From Aerococcaceae bacterium DSM 111021 (lineage in GTDB: Bacteria; Bacillota; Bacilli; Lactobacillales; Aerococcaceae): DNA of 64,000 nucleotides. The stretch covers positions 372,001 through 436,000 of the forward strand of contig JACCEK010000002.1 in assembly GCA_020112395.1 (NCBI GenBank). Direction: 5' to 3'. The position numbers and the translations under genes were made by a program. The notes beneath the pieces were generated by a model. That model did not search any database, was not told the DNA's origin, and was given only the letters and a program-made list of their open reading frames with translations. Below are positions 27,917 through 37,868 of the stretch, in pieces. Position 1 is the stretch's first letter. The number at the start of each line of letters is the position of its first letter.

Positions 27917-29167
27917 ATGATTAATAAGACGATTCGAGCCCACTTTCCGGGCTTGGAACAAAAAGTAAACAATGAGCCTTTAATATATTTCGACCATGCG
28001 GCGACATCGCAGACACCCTCTGCCGTTCTCGAGGCATTGAGCGATTATTACACCCACTACAAGGCCAATATCCACCGTGGCATTCACCAGTTGGCTCAGC
28101 GGGCAACAGACGCCTACGAAAATAGCCGCAAATTCATCGGACAATTTATCGGTGCCCAAGATAGTAGTGAAATTATTTTCACCAGTGGAACTACACAAGG
28201 GATTAACTTAATCGCACGTGGTTTAGTCGAACCTTTGTTAGAGGCTGGTGATATCATATTAACGAGCCGGCTTGAACATCACTCTAACTTAGTTCCTTGG
28301 CAAGAAGTCGCTAAGCGGACTGGGGCTCATCTACAATACTTAGACTTAGATGAAGCGACCCAAGTTCTTGACTTAGAGGCGCTCAAGGCGATGGACAAAG
28401 ACCAGTTGAAAGCCGTCAAAGCCATTGCTATCCAACATGTATCCAATGTCTTGGGTGTGGAACAGCCCATTAAGGCGCTATGCCAATGGGCCCATCAGCA
28501 TGACATCTTAGTAGTAGTAGATGGCGCTCAAGCCCTTCCACATATGCCAGTCAATGTCAGCGACTTAGGCGTGGATGCCTATTGCTTCAGTGGCCACAAG
28601 GCTTACGGACCGACTGGGATTGGAGTGTGTTATTTGAACAAAAGCTTACATACTCAGACTCAACCAGTGAACTTCGGTGGCGAGATGATCCATTATGTTG
28701 GTGACTTTGAAAGCAATTATAAAAACCCCCCTTGGAAGTTCGAAGCAGGTACTCCTCCAATTGCCCAAGCGATTGCCTTGCAAGCTGCCTTGGAATTTAT
28801 TGAATCAGTGGGTTATGACTCTATTCATACGCACGAAACCGCCCTAGCCCAACGTTTGTATAAGGGGCTTCAAGCGATTGACGGCATTGAATTGTACCAA
28901 AGTCCTACAACCATCTCACAAGGGAGCCACGGCATTGTCTGCTTTAACTTTAGGGCCATTCATCCACATGATGTTGCTACGGCCTACGATATGGAAGGCA
29001 TTGCTGTCCGGGCTGGTCATCATTGCGCCCAAGTCTTGATGCGTCAATTAGACGCGGCTGCTACGTTACGCGCCAGTATGGGTGTATACAATACGGTGGA
29101 AGAAGTCAATCGATTCGTCGCCTCCACCCACCGAGTAAAGGAGTTTTTTGACCATGTCACTCTATGA
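27917..29167 (+). CDS. sufS: cysteine desulfurase SufS
   Basis: 416 aa PLP enzyme, group II desulfurase. YFDHAATSQTP, THYKANIHRGIHQLA, PLP lysine in FSGHKAYGPTGIG and the active-site cysteine in VRAGHHCAQVLM (about residue 365). It takes sulfur from cysteine and passes it to SufU. AAGGAG lies 14 bases before the ATG. Confidence 0.97.
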   Translation: MINKTIRAHFPGLEQKVNNEPLIYFDHAATSQTPSAVLEALSDYYTHYKANIHRGIHQLAQRATDAYENSRKFIGQFIGAQDSSEIIFTSGTTQGINLIARGLVEPLLEAGDIILTSRLEHHSNLVPWQEVAKRTGAHLQYLDLDEATQVLDLEALKAMDKDQLKAVKAIAIQHVSNVLGVEQPIKALCQWAHQHDILVVVDGAQALPHMPVNVSDLGVDAYCFSGHKAYGPTGIGVCYLNKSLHTQTQPVNFGGEMIHYVGDFESNYKNPPWKFEAGTPPIAQAIALQAALEFIESVGYDSIHTHETALAQRLYKGLQAIDGIELYQSPTTISQGSHGIVCFNFRAIHPHDVATAYDMEGIAVRAGHHCAQVLMRQLDAAATLRASMGVYNTVEEVNRFVASTHRVKEFFDHVTL

Positions 29168-29648
29168 TTTAAGTAGTCTGTACAAAGAAGTTATCATGGA
29201 TCACTCCAACTACCCTCGTTACAAAAAATCCCTCGAAGATCCTAGTCACCGCATTGAATTGCTCAACCCGACTTGTGGGGATGCCATCGTCGTGGAGATG
29301 GTAGTTGATAACGACCACATCCAAGCGATCGCCTTCAATGGCCAAGGTTGTGCCATTAGTATGGCCAGTGCAGACATGATGTGCCAAAGCTTATTGAACA
29401 AGCCTGTCGAACAAGCGATCGACATTATCAACAACTTTGCCCATTTGATTGGTGGCGATCCTTTAGATGAGGGGCTGAGTGAGACGAATGTTATGTCACA
29501 AGATGAATTAATGAAACGCATTGGGGATGCCTACTTATTAGAAAGCTTGAAACAATTCCCTAGCCGCTACAAATGCGGCGTCCTAGCTTGGCGAGCCAGT
29601 GAAATGGCTTTAACACAACCGCCTAGTCAGAGTCCGACCAATATATAA
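29148..29648 (+). CDS. sufU: SufU-type sulfur-transfer zinc protein
   Basis: 166 aa. The three zinc/sulfur-relay cysteines are seen in LNPTCGDAIV, FNGQGCAISMAS and YKCGVLAW. SufU in Gram-positives accepts persulfide sulfur from SufS. It overlaps the sufS end by 20 bp; the second in-frame start, ATG 29154, also fits the AAAGGAG upstream. Confidence 0.95.
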   Translation: MTMSLYDLSSLYKEVIMDHSNYPRYKKSLEDPSHRIELLNPTCGDAIVVEMVVDNDHIQAIAFNGQGCAISMASADMMCQSLLNKPVEQAIDIINNFAHLIGGDPLDEGLSETNVMSQDELMKRIGDAYLLESLKQFPSRYKCGVLAWRASEMALTQPPSQSPTNI

Positions 29649-29666
29649 GAAAGAGAGTGATGAGAT

Positions 29667-31061
29667 ATGAGTGAAGTGCCAATCCTTGGCGAATATGAAT
29701 ATGGCTTTCAAGATAAGGCGGAGATTATCTTCTCCACCGGCCTCGGCTTGAATGAGGATGTCATCCGAACGATTTCACAAGAAAAAAACGAACCCCAATG
29801 GATGTTAGATTACCGCCTAAAAGCTTACCGAATCTACAAATCAAAGCCCGTTGCTACGTGGGGGGCCGACCTGTCAGGCCTTGACTTTGATGATATTACT
29901 TATTATCAAAAAGCGACCAATAAGCCGGCCCGTTCTTGGGATGATGTACCCGATGAGATCAAAAAGACTTTCGACCGACTCGGTATTCCTGAAGCAGAAC
30001 GTGCCTACTTAGCCGGTGCTACTGTCCAGTACGAATCAGAAGCGGTCTACAGCCGGATGAAAGAAGAGTATGAGCGACTAGGCATTATCTTCACCGATAT
30101 GGACACCGCCTTACGCGAATATCCAGACTTAGTGAAAGAATATTTCGGTAAAGTTGTTCCTTCAGGCGACAACTTCCAATCTGCCTTGAACAGTGCGGTC
30201 TGGAGTGGTGGGACCTTCATCTATGTGCCCAAAGGGGTCCAAACCAAAGTCCCTCTACAAACTTACTTCCGGATGAACAATGAGAAAGCAGGCCAATTCG
30301 AACGGACCTTAATTATTGTCGATGAAGGGGCTAGTATTCAATACATTGAAGGTTGTACGGCACCGACCTTCTCTTACGCCAACTTACATGCTGCCGTTGT
30401 TGAGATTGTCGTTAAAAAAGACGCCTACTGTCGTTATACAACCATCCAAAACTGGTCCAATAACGTCTATAATATCGTAACCAAACGTGGCTACTGTTAT
30501 GAAGGTGGTACTTTGGAATGGATTGATGGTAACTTAGGGTCTTACAAAACAATGAAGTATCCAAGCATTTACTTGAATGGTCGTGGTGCACGTGGAACCG
30601 TTATGACGATTGCCTTTGCCGGTGCTAACCAACACCAGCATACAGGGGCTAAAATATTCCATATGGCTCCGGATACGTCAAGTACAATCGTGGCCAAGTC
30701 AATCGCCAAAGATGGCGGTATGGTTGACTATCTCGGTCAAGTATACTTCGGTAAAAAGAGTGATCGAGCCTTCTCGCACATTGAATGTGACACCATTATT
30801 ATGGATGAGAAGTCGCGATCGGACACCATCCCTTTCAATGAAATTCACAATAGTAATGTTACTTTAGAACACGAAGCCAAAGTCTCTAAGATTTCTGAAG
30901 AGCAATTGTTTTACTTAATGAGTCGTGGATTGGATGAAGAGACCGCCACGGAGATGATTGTGATGGGGTTTGTGGAACCCTTTGCGAAGGAGTTGCCGTT
31001 GGAATACGCTGTGGAGTTGAATCGTCTGATTGCATATGAGATGGAAGGTTCTGTGGGGTAG
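29667..31061 (+). CDS. sufB: Fe-S cluster assembly protein SufB
   Basis: 464 aa. [47 protein letters not shown] and the C-terminal [17 protein letters not shown] are hallmarks. It is the main scaffold subunit where the cluster forms. Last gene of sufCDSUB; a terminator follows at 31139. Confidence 0.97.
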   Translation: MSEVPILGEYEYGFQDKAEIIFSTGLGLNEDVIRTISQEKNEPQWMLDYRLKAYRIYKSKPVATWGADLSGLDFDDITYYQKATNKPARSWDDVPDEIKKTFDRLGIPEAERAYLAGATVQYESEAVYSRMKEEYERLGIIFTDMDTALREYPDLVKEYFGKVVPSGDNFQSALNSAVWSGGTFIYVPKGVQTKVPLQTYFRMNNEKAGQFERTLIIVDEGASIQYIEGCTAPTFSYANLHAAVVEIVVKKDAYCRYTTIQNWSNNVYNIVTKRGYCYEGGTLEWIDGNLGSYKTMKYPSIYLNGRGARGTVMTIAFAGANQHQHTGAKIFHMAPDTSSTIVAKSIAKDGGMVDYLGQVYFGKKSDRAFSHIECDTIIMDEKSRSDTIPFNEIHNSNVTLEHEAKVSKISEEQLFYLMSRGLDEETATEMIVMGFVEPFAKELPLEYAVELNRLIAYEMEGSVG

Positions 31062-31138
31062 TGGAGAGTTGTTGAAAGGGTATAGTTGGAGCTTGGCTAA
31101 GCTTAACTGGGGCCCTCGCCTCTCCATATATTTTAATA

Positions 31139-31180
31139 AGGTTCGAACCGCTGATTTATGGGTGGTTCGAACTTTTTTTG
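31139..31180 (+). terminator. terminator of sufCDSUB
   Basis: GTTCGAACC (31141-31149) and GGTTCGAAC (31164-31172), followed by TTTTTTT. Confidence 0.85.
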
Positions 31181-31277
31181 ATGGTATCTTAGATAATCTT
31201 CAAATTAAATAATGGATTTGCCGATGAATGGTGTCTTTATATAGAGAGACTATTTATGACTTTTATAGGAGGCAGTC

Positions 31278-31694
31278 ATGGACAAACCATTTTACTTAGA
31301 ATTTTTAGAGACTTTGAGCGCACGCTACCAACTTCCGGACCCATCCCGGACCAAACTTTGGGCCATGCAGACCGGATTCAAGGGGCAGAAAGACTTTGAG
31401 GCGGTGGTGCAAGAAGTCCTTCCTCACGGCTGGCGGATTTTACATGATTTGAACTTTGACCATTCCATCGGGAAGATTCAGATTGATGCTTTGTTGGTCA
31501 GCCCGCATGGGATTTATCATTTTGAAGTGAAGAATCTCGTCGCCGAATGTGAGTACCGTGACGGTGAATTTTATAGTTTGATTTTTAGAAGAATAATTTC
31601 TGCTTTTGAGGAGAGTTTTGCTTCGGTCGTCTTGATATCAGTCATTTTATACAGCTCCCTTATATTGTCATTTCAACCAAATAGATTAGATTAA
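31278..31694 (+). pseudogene. NERD-domain protein, truncated
   Basis: An AGGAGG Shine-Dalgarno and ATG open a frame whose first about 97 residues are NERD-like (nuclease-related domain): GFKGQKDFEAVVQEV, HGWRILHDLNFDH, IDALLVSPHGIYHFEVKN. After EYRDGEFY (about 31575) the sequence changes to an unrelated tail (LIFRRIISAFEES...), which is actually the antisense of another gene start. The NERD domain is thus cut in the middle. It was probably a longer DNA-processing protein. Confidence 0.75.
31571..31645 (-). pseudogene. start of an unidentified gene, cut off at the NERD junction
   Basis: On the minus strand AAGGGAG precedes an ATG at 31645 that opens MTDIKTTEAKLSSKAEIILLKIKL and then stops. 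The strong Shine-Dalgarno and plausible coding content suggest the 5' end of a real gene whose remainder is missing. It meets the NERD fragment head to head at about 31575. I do not recognise the family. Confidence 0.4.
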
Positions 31695-31837
31695 TCATGG
31701 AACATTCAAGAAATCCAACTTCGTATGCATTCGAATCCTCTTGTAATCTGATATCAGTTGGGAGAAAATTCAGGTGTTTCTGACCTTGTTTAAATTGAAG
31801 CAACTTCCTGAACCCCTAGGTAAACAGCCAATTTATA

Positions 31838-32740
31838 TTACATTTCCTCTTCTTCTGCTGCTGCCTGATTCAATAACTGGAATATTCTCATATACTGTTC
31901 GCGGAAAAAGCTGTCTTTTAATGTTACGAAATTAAACTCTCTTTGCTCAGAAAAGTCGACAATGTTAATTTTTGAAAGTTCACCGGACGCTATTTCCTTT
32001 TTAGCAGCCACTTCAAATAAGAAGGTGATTCCTAAATCCTTTGAAACCATCTGTTTGATTGCTGCCATATTTCCAACCTCAATAATTCTATCAAACATAT
32101 TGAGTGAGTAATTTCTATCTAGCAGAATATGTTCAAAAATTTCGCGTGTTCCTGAACCAGATTCTCTCAGAATTAAGCGATTATTTCTCAGAGATTCAAA
32201 TCGAATAGCTTGAGTTGCAAATTCTGCTTGCGGCGAACAAACAGGAATGAAATTTTCGAGTCTAAAGAGCGTTGTATCGTATTGCATCTTATCAAATAAC
32301 CCTTCTACTAAAATAAAATCCAACTCACCTTGATTCAACTGTTCAAGCAGCGTTTTCGTATTTGCGACCGTCATCTGGAAAGTTATTGCAGGAAAGGCTG
32401 CCAGCAAACGGGAAAGAATAGTCGGCATGACATATTCTCCAATCGACAGTGTTGCGCCAAAGGAAAAATGGATTTCCTCTGATTTAAATGTACGTATGTT
32501 CCCCTTAAAATGTTGGGAATCTGAATAGATTGTGGTTGCAAATTCCTTTAACCGTAATCCTTGCTGAGTTATTCTAATCTTTCGGTTAGATGTATCAATC
32601 AATTTACAACCATAGTATTCTTCAAGATATTTAATATGTTGAGATACAGCCGGTTGCGTAACATGTAGTTGCTCTGCTGCTTTTGTAAAACTACCACAAG
32701 AACAAAGCATAAGAAAAGTTTCGTGTCTAAAGTCTAACAT
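31838..32740 (-). CDS. LysR-family transcriptional regulator
   Basis: 300 aa from the ATG at 32740, nine bases after AGGTGGAG; earlier in-frame starts lack a spaced Shine-Dalgarno. N-terminal winged HTH: SFTKAAEQLHVTQPAVSQHIKYLEEYYG (about 17-44). The effector domain follows. It is divergent to the YeiH-type membrane gene, the usual arrangement for a LysR regulator and its target (CysL/YeiE-like). The shared 125-bp spacer should hold its binding site. Confidence 0.88.
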   Translation of the reverse strand: MLDFRHETFLMLCSCGSFTKAAEQLHVTQPAVSQHIKYLEEYYGCKLIDTSNRKIRITQQGLRLKEFATTIYSDSQHFKGNIRTFKSEEIHFSFGATLSIGEYVMPTILSRLLAAFPAITFQMTVANTKTLLEQLNQGELDFILVEGLFDKMQYDTTLFRLENFIPVCSPQAEFATQAIRFESLRNNRLILRESGSGTREIFEHILLDRNYSLNMFDRIIEVGNMAAIKQMVSKDLGITFLFEVAAKKEIASGELSKINIVDFSEQREFNFVTLKDSFFREQYMRIFQLLNQAAAEEEEM

Positions 32741-32865
32741 CTTATTCATCTCCACCTATAATATTAACTAATGCTACCATTATAATCCATAATTTTATTT
32801 TATCCAATTGCTCTGTTAAAATGATTCTAGTCATCATTTATATATTTGAAAGGAATGATTGTAGA

Positions 32866-33873
32866 ATGATTCAGAAAAAATCTTATCTCTCGGGTGTCGT
32901 CCTGTCCGCTATGATTGCATCTGCGGCCTACCTGATCAACGATTTGCTTCCGATAGATTTTCTAGGAGCAACTCTTTTATCGCTACTTTTAGGTATGTTG
33001 CTGAACCCAATAATTGCGAACTATGAAAGCTTTGAACCAGGAATTAGCTGGAGTGGCAAAAAAATCCTCCGTTATGGAATTATTCTGGGCGGAATCTCGC
33101 TTAGTTTCTCCCAAGTAGCCCAAACAGGTAAATATGCACTTGTTCTTCTTTTTGTTACGCTTATAACAGCGTTCGGCATTGGTTATGTCTGCCACAAAGT
33201 ATTTAAAATTAATTGGAAACTCGCTAGTCTACTTTCTATAAGTACGGCAATTTGTGGTGGAACAGCTGTCGCAACTCTTGGACCAACCATTCAAGCGAAA
33301 AATCGAGATATCGCCTATGCCATTTCCGCTACATTTATCTTTGATATTATCACCGTTATTGCTTTCCCTTGGATTGGTCACATGTTAGGCCTTAGTGATA
33401 CAGGTTATGGACTCTGGGTTGGGACATCAGTTAACGATACTTCATCCGTTGTTGCAGCAGGATACGCCTTTTCAGATGTAGCCGGCGTATTGGCGACCAT
33501 TGTGAAGCTCACTCGGACCCTTTTTATCGTACCACTTGTACTGATTTTCTCTTGGGTTTATGCTAAAAAAGAATCCACTGAAAAAAATAAACCAACAGTA
33601 AATATTGTCCAAATATTCCCTTGGTTCATTCTTGGTTTTCTCGCTGTTGTTGCCATTAGAAGTACAGGCCTAGTTCCAGATTTGATGGTTGAACAGCTGA
33701 CTTCTTTATCTAAATTCTTCTTAGCCGTGGCATTAGCAGCTATTGGTATGCAAACTAGCTTGAAAGAGGTAGCAGGGGTGGGCTTCAAACCGATGGTTGC
33801 TGGAGTCATTATTGATACTTCGGTTGTTATCGTGGCTTTAATTACTCAAGGTTTAATTCTGAGATATCTCTAA
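32866..33873 (+). CDS. YeiH/UPF0324-family membrane protein (putative exporter)
   Basis: 335 aa from ATG 32866, preceded by GAAAGGA. About ten membrane segments. Family signatures: LGMLLNPI, the LRYGIILGGISLSFSQ helix, SISTAICGGTAVATLGP and VGTSVNDTSSVVAAGYA. Members are proposed sulfate or related anion exporters, but the substrate is not settled. The neighbouring LysR gene suggests induction by a small metabolite, perhaps a sulfur compound. Confidence 0.85.
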   Translation: MIQKKSYLSGVVLSAMIASAAYLINDLLPIDFLGATLLSLLLGMLLNPIIANYESFEPGISWSGKKILRYGIILGGISLSFSQVAQTGKYALVLLFVTLITAFGIGYVCHKVFKINWKLASLLSISTAICGGTAVATLGPTIQAKNRDIAYAISATFIFDIITVIAFPWIGHMLGLSDTGYGLWVGTSVNDTSSVVAAGYAFSDVAGVLATIVKLTRTLFIVPLVLIFSWVYAKKESTEKNKPTVNIVQIFPWFILGFLAVVAIRSTGLVPDLMVEQLTSLSKFFLAVALAAIGMQTSLKEVAGVGFKPMVAGVIIDTSVVIVALITQGLILRYL

Positions 33874-34030
33874 ATGATTACCGCTTCACAAGACGGCCAT
33901 TGAATACGGACAATAAGTCCACTTGGATGACAAACCTCTGTATACTTAATTCTTATCCCTTCATTATATAGATTAACTCTATAGGCATTGTCAGTAAGTT
34001 AAGTGAAAGCAACTCTATTAGATCATAAAA

Positions 34031-34066
34031 CTCTCCTCCTTATCACTTGAAATAGTGTGATAAGGA
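34031..34066. terminator. strong hairpin, terminator-like
   Basis: CTCCTCCTTATCAC-TTGAAATAGT-GTGATAAGGAGGAG is a 14-bp perfect stem with TTTTT after it on the plus strand and AAAA before it. It fits a terminator for the YeiH-type gene about 170 bp upstream. The rest of 33874-34463 holds no intact gene. Confidence 0.75.
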
Positions 34067-34466
34067 GGAGTTTTTGAATGCAATTCAACATTTGTTTGTT
34101 TAGTTTTTAATTGCAGATACACTAAACAAACTGATTCATTTCTCAAAAACTAATGATAATGAAACCCAATAAATTCTCTTCGTTTCTTCGTTTCTTTATG
34201 TTCTTTAACGCATGAGTTCGGGGCAATTGTCTTTTAAATATTGCTGATAAAGCTCGCAGACTAACTTCGTGTTCACCTGATGCGTCTAGCGATTTTTGTT
34301 CTGAATTGAATAGATAATGCATATATCATGTCAATCCCTCCTAAAATTTCTCTTATGATATGAGATTTTTTCAGGAGGTTTTCCTTTTATCAAGCAGTTT
34401 CATATAGATTTCAAAAAAACCTACATATAGTTCGATGGACTAGTTTTCTTAATTTGATTTGTCAAT

Positions 34467-35503
34467 TTAAACTAGAAAAAATCTAACTCTGGCACATTCT
34501 CAATAAAGACCTCCAACGGCGTCTTATAGTTTAAAGATTTTCTAGGTATTTTATTTCGGTGCAAGGCGACAGAAGAAATAAATTCTTGGCTCACTTCATT
34601 GAAATCCATCTGTTTCGGTAATCCATCTTTACGCAACAGACCATTCGAATGTTCGTTTAGACCGCGTTGAGAGGGGCAGCCTGGGTCTGCAAAGAAGATT
34701 GAAATGTCTTGTTGATTACTCAAGCTTTTCCAATTGGAAAATTCCTTACCACAATCAAACGTAATCGATTTGAAGAGATTTTTAGGCAAATGGTTCAACC
34801 AATTGTTTAATGTCCATTCGATATCTTTAGCTTTACGGCCCGGGGTTTCTAAAGCAATAATCAATTTAGAGACTCTTTCGGCAAACGTAACGACGGCACT
34901 CTTGTGGTTTTTACCAATGATGGTATCGCCCTCTAAATGGCCGAACTCACTTTCGTATGCGGGATACGCTTTCTTACGGTCGTCAAGCGTTCTTTTATCC
35001 GCTTGCCTTCCGCGTGTTTCTTTATGCCCATTGGGTTTTCGTTTCCCTTGCATGGGTAAAGTCGTCACTTCGAAGAGTGGGCTATCTTTAAAACGACGAT
35101 AGAGGGTGCTCATCGAACAACCAAGATCTTTTTCTCCTCGACCAATCATCACATCAGGTGTCCAGCCTTTAGCCACACACTCCTTAATGTATTGCGTCTG
35201 TTCGCTCGTAAAGTTTTTTTCTTTGCACCACATTTCGATTTATTCTGCTTGTAGTGTTCAAAGTATTCATGAATCGTACCGCCTTGCTTAAGGAAGTTGA
35301 CAACGTTATAGATAGGTTGATTAGAACGTCCAAGTTTTTTCGCAATTTCATAGGCTTTATAGCCAGTGTCATTATAAGTTTCTATCCAGCCGAGTTCTTT
35401 CATGGTAAGATGTGTGTAGGCCATTTGTGTTCACTCCTCTAATTTTCGTGGTTGGAAATTTGATTTGAGTGTAACACAAATGGTTTGTTTTTTTTCTAGC
35501 TTA
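34467..35503 (-). mobile_element. second IS30-family insertion sequence (about 1.04 kb)
   Basis: Inverted terminal repeats of the form TTAA(A/G)CTAGAAAAAA at 34467-34481 and, inverted, 35489-35503 bound a transposase gene; the left repeat overlaps its stop codon. It belongs to a different IS30 subgroup from the element at 14.5 kb. Just outside the right end is a palindrome ACAATTCAAGAATTGT; IS30-type elements are known to favour palindromic targets. Confidence 0.75.
34472..35424 (-). pseudogene. IS30-family transposase split by a -1 frameshift at an A7 run
   Basis: The first frame (35149-35424) encodes the N-terminal HTH (YKAYEIAKKLGRSNQPIYNVV). At the seven-A run (plus-strand T7, 35214-35220) the reading must slip -1 to continue as KNFTSEQTQYIKECVAKGW and then through the DDE core (FGHLEGDTIIG, ITFDCGKEFSNW, PSQRGLNEHSNGLLR) to a stop at 34472. 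The continuous protein would be about 317 aa. Either one A was gained (inactivating) or the A-run gives programmed slippage. IS30 members normally use a single frame, so I favour mutation. Confidence 0.8.
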
Positions 35504-35856
35504 ATTTTACAATTCAAGAATTGTAAAATAATTTTCTCTTTATACATAAATTGTAATCTATAAGACACTTTCTCTTTGAAATTTCATTAAGTAGATTATT
35601 TAGTAAGTACATTACTCACTTATGATATGGCTCCCCGTATCATTTATTTCTGCGGTTAGTCATACCTTTAAAATCATTACGGATACTCAATCAGCTCCAC
35701 ATCAGACTATCGTATTTTTAACTGTTCGAGTACAGGAATTCATTAATAATGGACATTTCTTTCACTCATTAAAAGAGTATATTTGCCAACTATGTAGATA
35801 GTTTCACAAGTATAGGTTATAATGACTTCATCAAAAGATGAAAGAAGGAAAGATAA

Positions 35857-36603
35857 ATGTTGTTAGAAAATAAAGTAGCGATTATTACTGGAGCTGGCAG
35901 TGGTTTTGGCCGTGCAACTGCAGAATTATATGCTAAAGAAGGCGCAAAAGTCGTCGTAGTGGATTATAATGAAGAAACAGCTCAACAAACGGCTGCTGGT
36001 ATTCGAGAAAATGGTGGTGAGGCAGTCGCTGTAAAAGCGGATGTCAGCAACGAGTCAGATGTGAAACACTTTATTCAAACGGCGATTGATACGTATGGAC
36101 AAATCGATATCTTGTTTAATAATGCTGGAATTTATGCGCCAGGAACAGTGGAAGACACATCCATGGATGATTGGAACCGATCATTAAATGTTAATATCAC
36201 GGCTTTATTTTTGGCAAGTAAGTACGCTATGCCTTATTTAAAAGAAACAAAGGGAAATATTATTAATACGGCTTCCGCAGGGGGTATTATTGGATTCCCT
36301 GACGCCATTTCGTATGCGACGACTAAAGGGGCTGTCATTTCATTCACTCGTGCGATGGCTGTTGATTATGCAGAAGCCAGCGTTCGTATCAATGCCATCT
36401 GTCCTGGTACAGGCATAACCGGTATGACAAAAGACTTGTTAGAGATTGAAGAGGTCTACCAAGGATTTGTGGCACCTATCCCAATGAAACGATTAGGTGA
36501 AGCCAGTGATGTCGCAAACGCTGCATTGTTCTTAGGAAGTGATCTTTCTTCATACATTACAGGTCATGCCTTACCTGTTGATGGCGGTTGGACCATGTCT
36601 TAA
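35857..36603 (+). CDS. short-chain dehydrogenase/reductase (classical SDR)
   Basis: 248 aa. Nucleotide motif TGAGSGFG (about 11-18), NNAGIYAP (about 89-96), catalytic Ser in NTASAGG, YATTK (Tyr about 153, Lys about 157) and PGTGITGMT. Asp in VVVDYN at the end of the second strand suggests NAD(H) rather than NADP(H). The substrate cannot be deduced; the sequence is of the 3-oxoacyl-reductase/glucose-dehydrogenase-like kind. Alone in its transcript, with a TATAAT box about 50 bp upstream. The region 35507-35856 before it holds nothing else that I can identify. Confidence 0.88.
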   Translation: MLLENKVAIITGAGSGFGRATAELYAKEGAKVVVVDYNEETAQQTAAGIRENGGEAVAVKADVSNESDVKHFIQTAIDTYGQIDILFNNAGIYAPGTVEDTSMDDWNRSLNVNITALFLASKYAMPYLKETKGNIINTASAGGIIGFPDAISYATTKGAVISFTRAMAVDYAEASVRINAICPGTGITGMTKDLLEIEEVYQGFVAPIPMKRLGEASDVANAALFLGSDLSSYITGHALPVDGGWTMS

Positions 36604-36615
36604 TTCCATTTGAAT

Positions 36616-36667
36616 AAAAGAACACGACGAGTAAAAGAGTTTTCTCCTTTGCTCGTCGTGTTCTTTT
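36616..36667 (+). terminator. terminator after the SDR gene
   Basis: AAAAGAACACGACGAG and its complement CTCGTCGTGTTCTTTT form a 16-bp stem. Confidence 0.85.
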
Positions 36668-36865
36668 GTCATTTCATAGGCAATATCTTTTAAAATTGTT
36701 AATAGTGAATCTTTCAAATCAATAGCTGATTATCAAAAAGTTCGCTGAACATTCTAGTGCGACTTTATCCTATTTTAACGTATAATTATAAATCAATGAT
36801 AATAAGTATGTATAAAGAATAAAATAGAAGAACCATAGATTTAACGGTTCACAAAGGAGAACGGT

Positions 36866-37855
36866 ATGGTTAAAACCCATCCAATGTGGGACAACTTCCC
36901 TGATATCCAAAGCCTTTTATTGGAATGCCTTGAATTGATTATTGAAAAAACGACGATTGATAATACTGAAATTGAAAAGACAGTCGCTGGGTTGATCACA
37001 AGACAAGGAAAACTACTTCGACCTGCTTATTTTTTTCTTTTTTCACGATTAGGCAATGCTCCTCAAGATGCGCATGAGAATATGATTGCGGCCGCTGCAT
37101 CTACCGAGGTCCTTCATCTCGCTACCCTCATTCATGACGACATTATTGACGACTCGAATATGCGTCGCGGTGTTGAAACGGTCCATTCCAAACATGGTAA
37201 AGATGTGGCTGTTTATACAGGTGATTTATTGCTTGCAGTGTATTTTGACTTATTGGCAGACGCAACGGACGCCATGGAAATCATTCAATTAAATACGCGT
37301 TCGATGAAACGTGTATTGATGGGTGAAATCAATCAAATGACAAATGTCTACAATACCGATATTACATATGAAGACTATTTAAAAAGTATTAAAGGAAAAA
37401 CCGCCCAGCTGTTTGAATTAAGTTGTATTGAAGGTGCATACTTTGGGCAATGTCACAGCGAAACGATTGAGAAAAGTCGTTCGATTGGCCAAAATATTGG
37501 GATCGCCTTTCAGATGATGGATGATATTTTAGATTACACCCAAACTTCTGAAATGCTCGCAAAGCCCGTCTTAAATGATGTCAAACAGGGTATTTACACG
37601 CTTCCCCTCATCTTAGGCCTAGAGACAAACGAAAAAGCCTTTCTGCCACTTTTGAATAAGGGTGAAAACTTATCAGATAGTGACCTCGCTGCTTTAGTTT
37701 CTTTACTGCATGATTATGGCTGTATCGAACGCGCACACGTTATCACTAAGGAATACATCGATAAAGCTTTAGCAGCCATTGAGACGCTGCCAAGTCACCC
37801 AGAAAAAGATGTGTTGTACGCATTGACTAAACAATTACTCACCAGAGAATTTTAA
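36866..37855 (+). CDS. polyprenyl diphosphate synthase (HepT/IspB/DmkB type)
   Basis: 329 aa trans-prenyltransferase. First aspartate-rich motif LIHDDIIDDSNMRRG (about 90-104) and second FQMMDDILDY (about 213-222), with GK at about 43-48 and the KGKTAQLFELS segment. It extends isoprenyl diphosphate chains for a quinone side chain. It is 13 bp upstream of a UbiA-type prenyltransferase, so both make a demethylmenaquinone-like quinone. No men genes for the naphthoate head group are in this window. Confidence 0.88.
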   Translation: MVKTHPMWDNFPDIQSLLLECLELIIEKTTIDNTEIEKTVAGLITRQGKLLRPAYFFLFSRLGNAPQDAHENMIAAAASTEVLHLATLIHDDIIDDSNMRRGVETVHSKHGKDVAVYTGDLLLAVYFDLLADATDAMEIIQLNTRSMKRVLMGEINQMTNVYNTDITYEDYLKSIKGKTAQLFELSCIEGAYFGQCHSETIEKSRSIGQNIGIAFQMMDDILDYTQTSEMLAKPVLNDVKQGIYTLPLILGLETNEKAFLPLLNKGENLSDSDLAALVSLLHDYGCIERAHVITKEYIDKALAAIETLPSHPEKDVLYALTKQLLTREF

Positions 37856-37868
37856 AAAGGAGTTTGTT

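Noticed and set aside
35506-35527. Palindrome ACAATTCAAGAATTGT as an attachment site
   Set aside because: No integrase or duplicated copy; better explained as an IS30 target-like palindrome.
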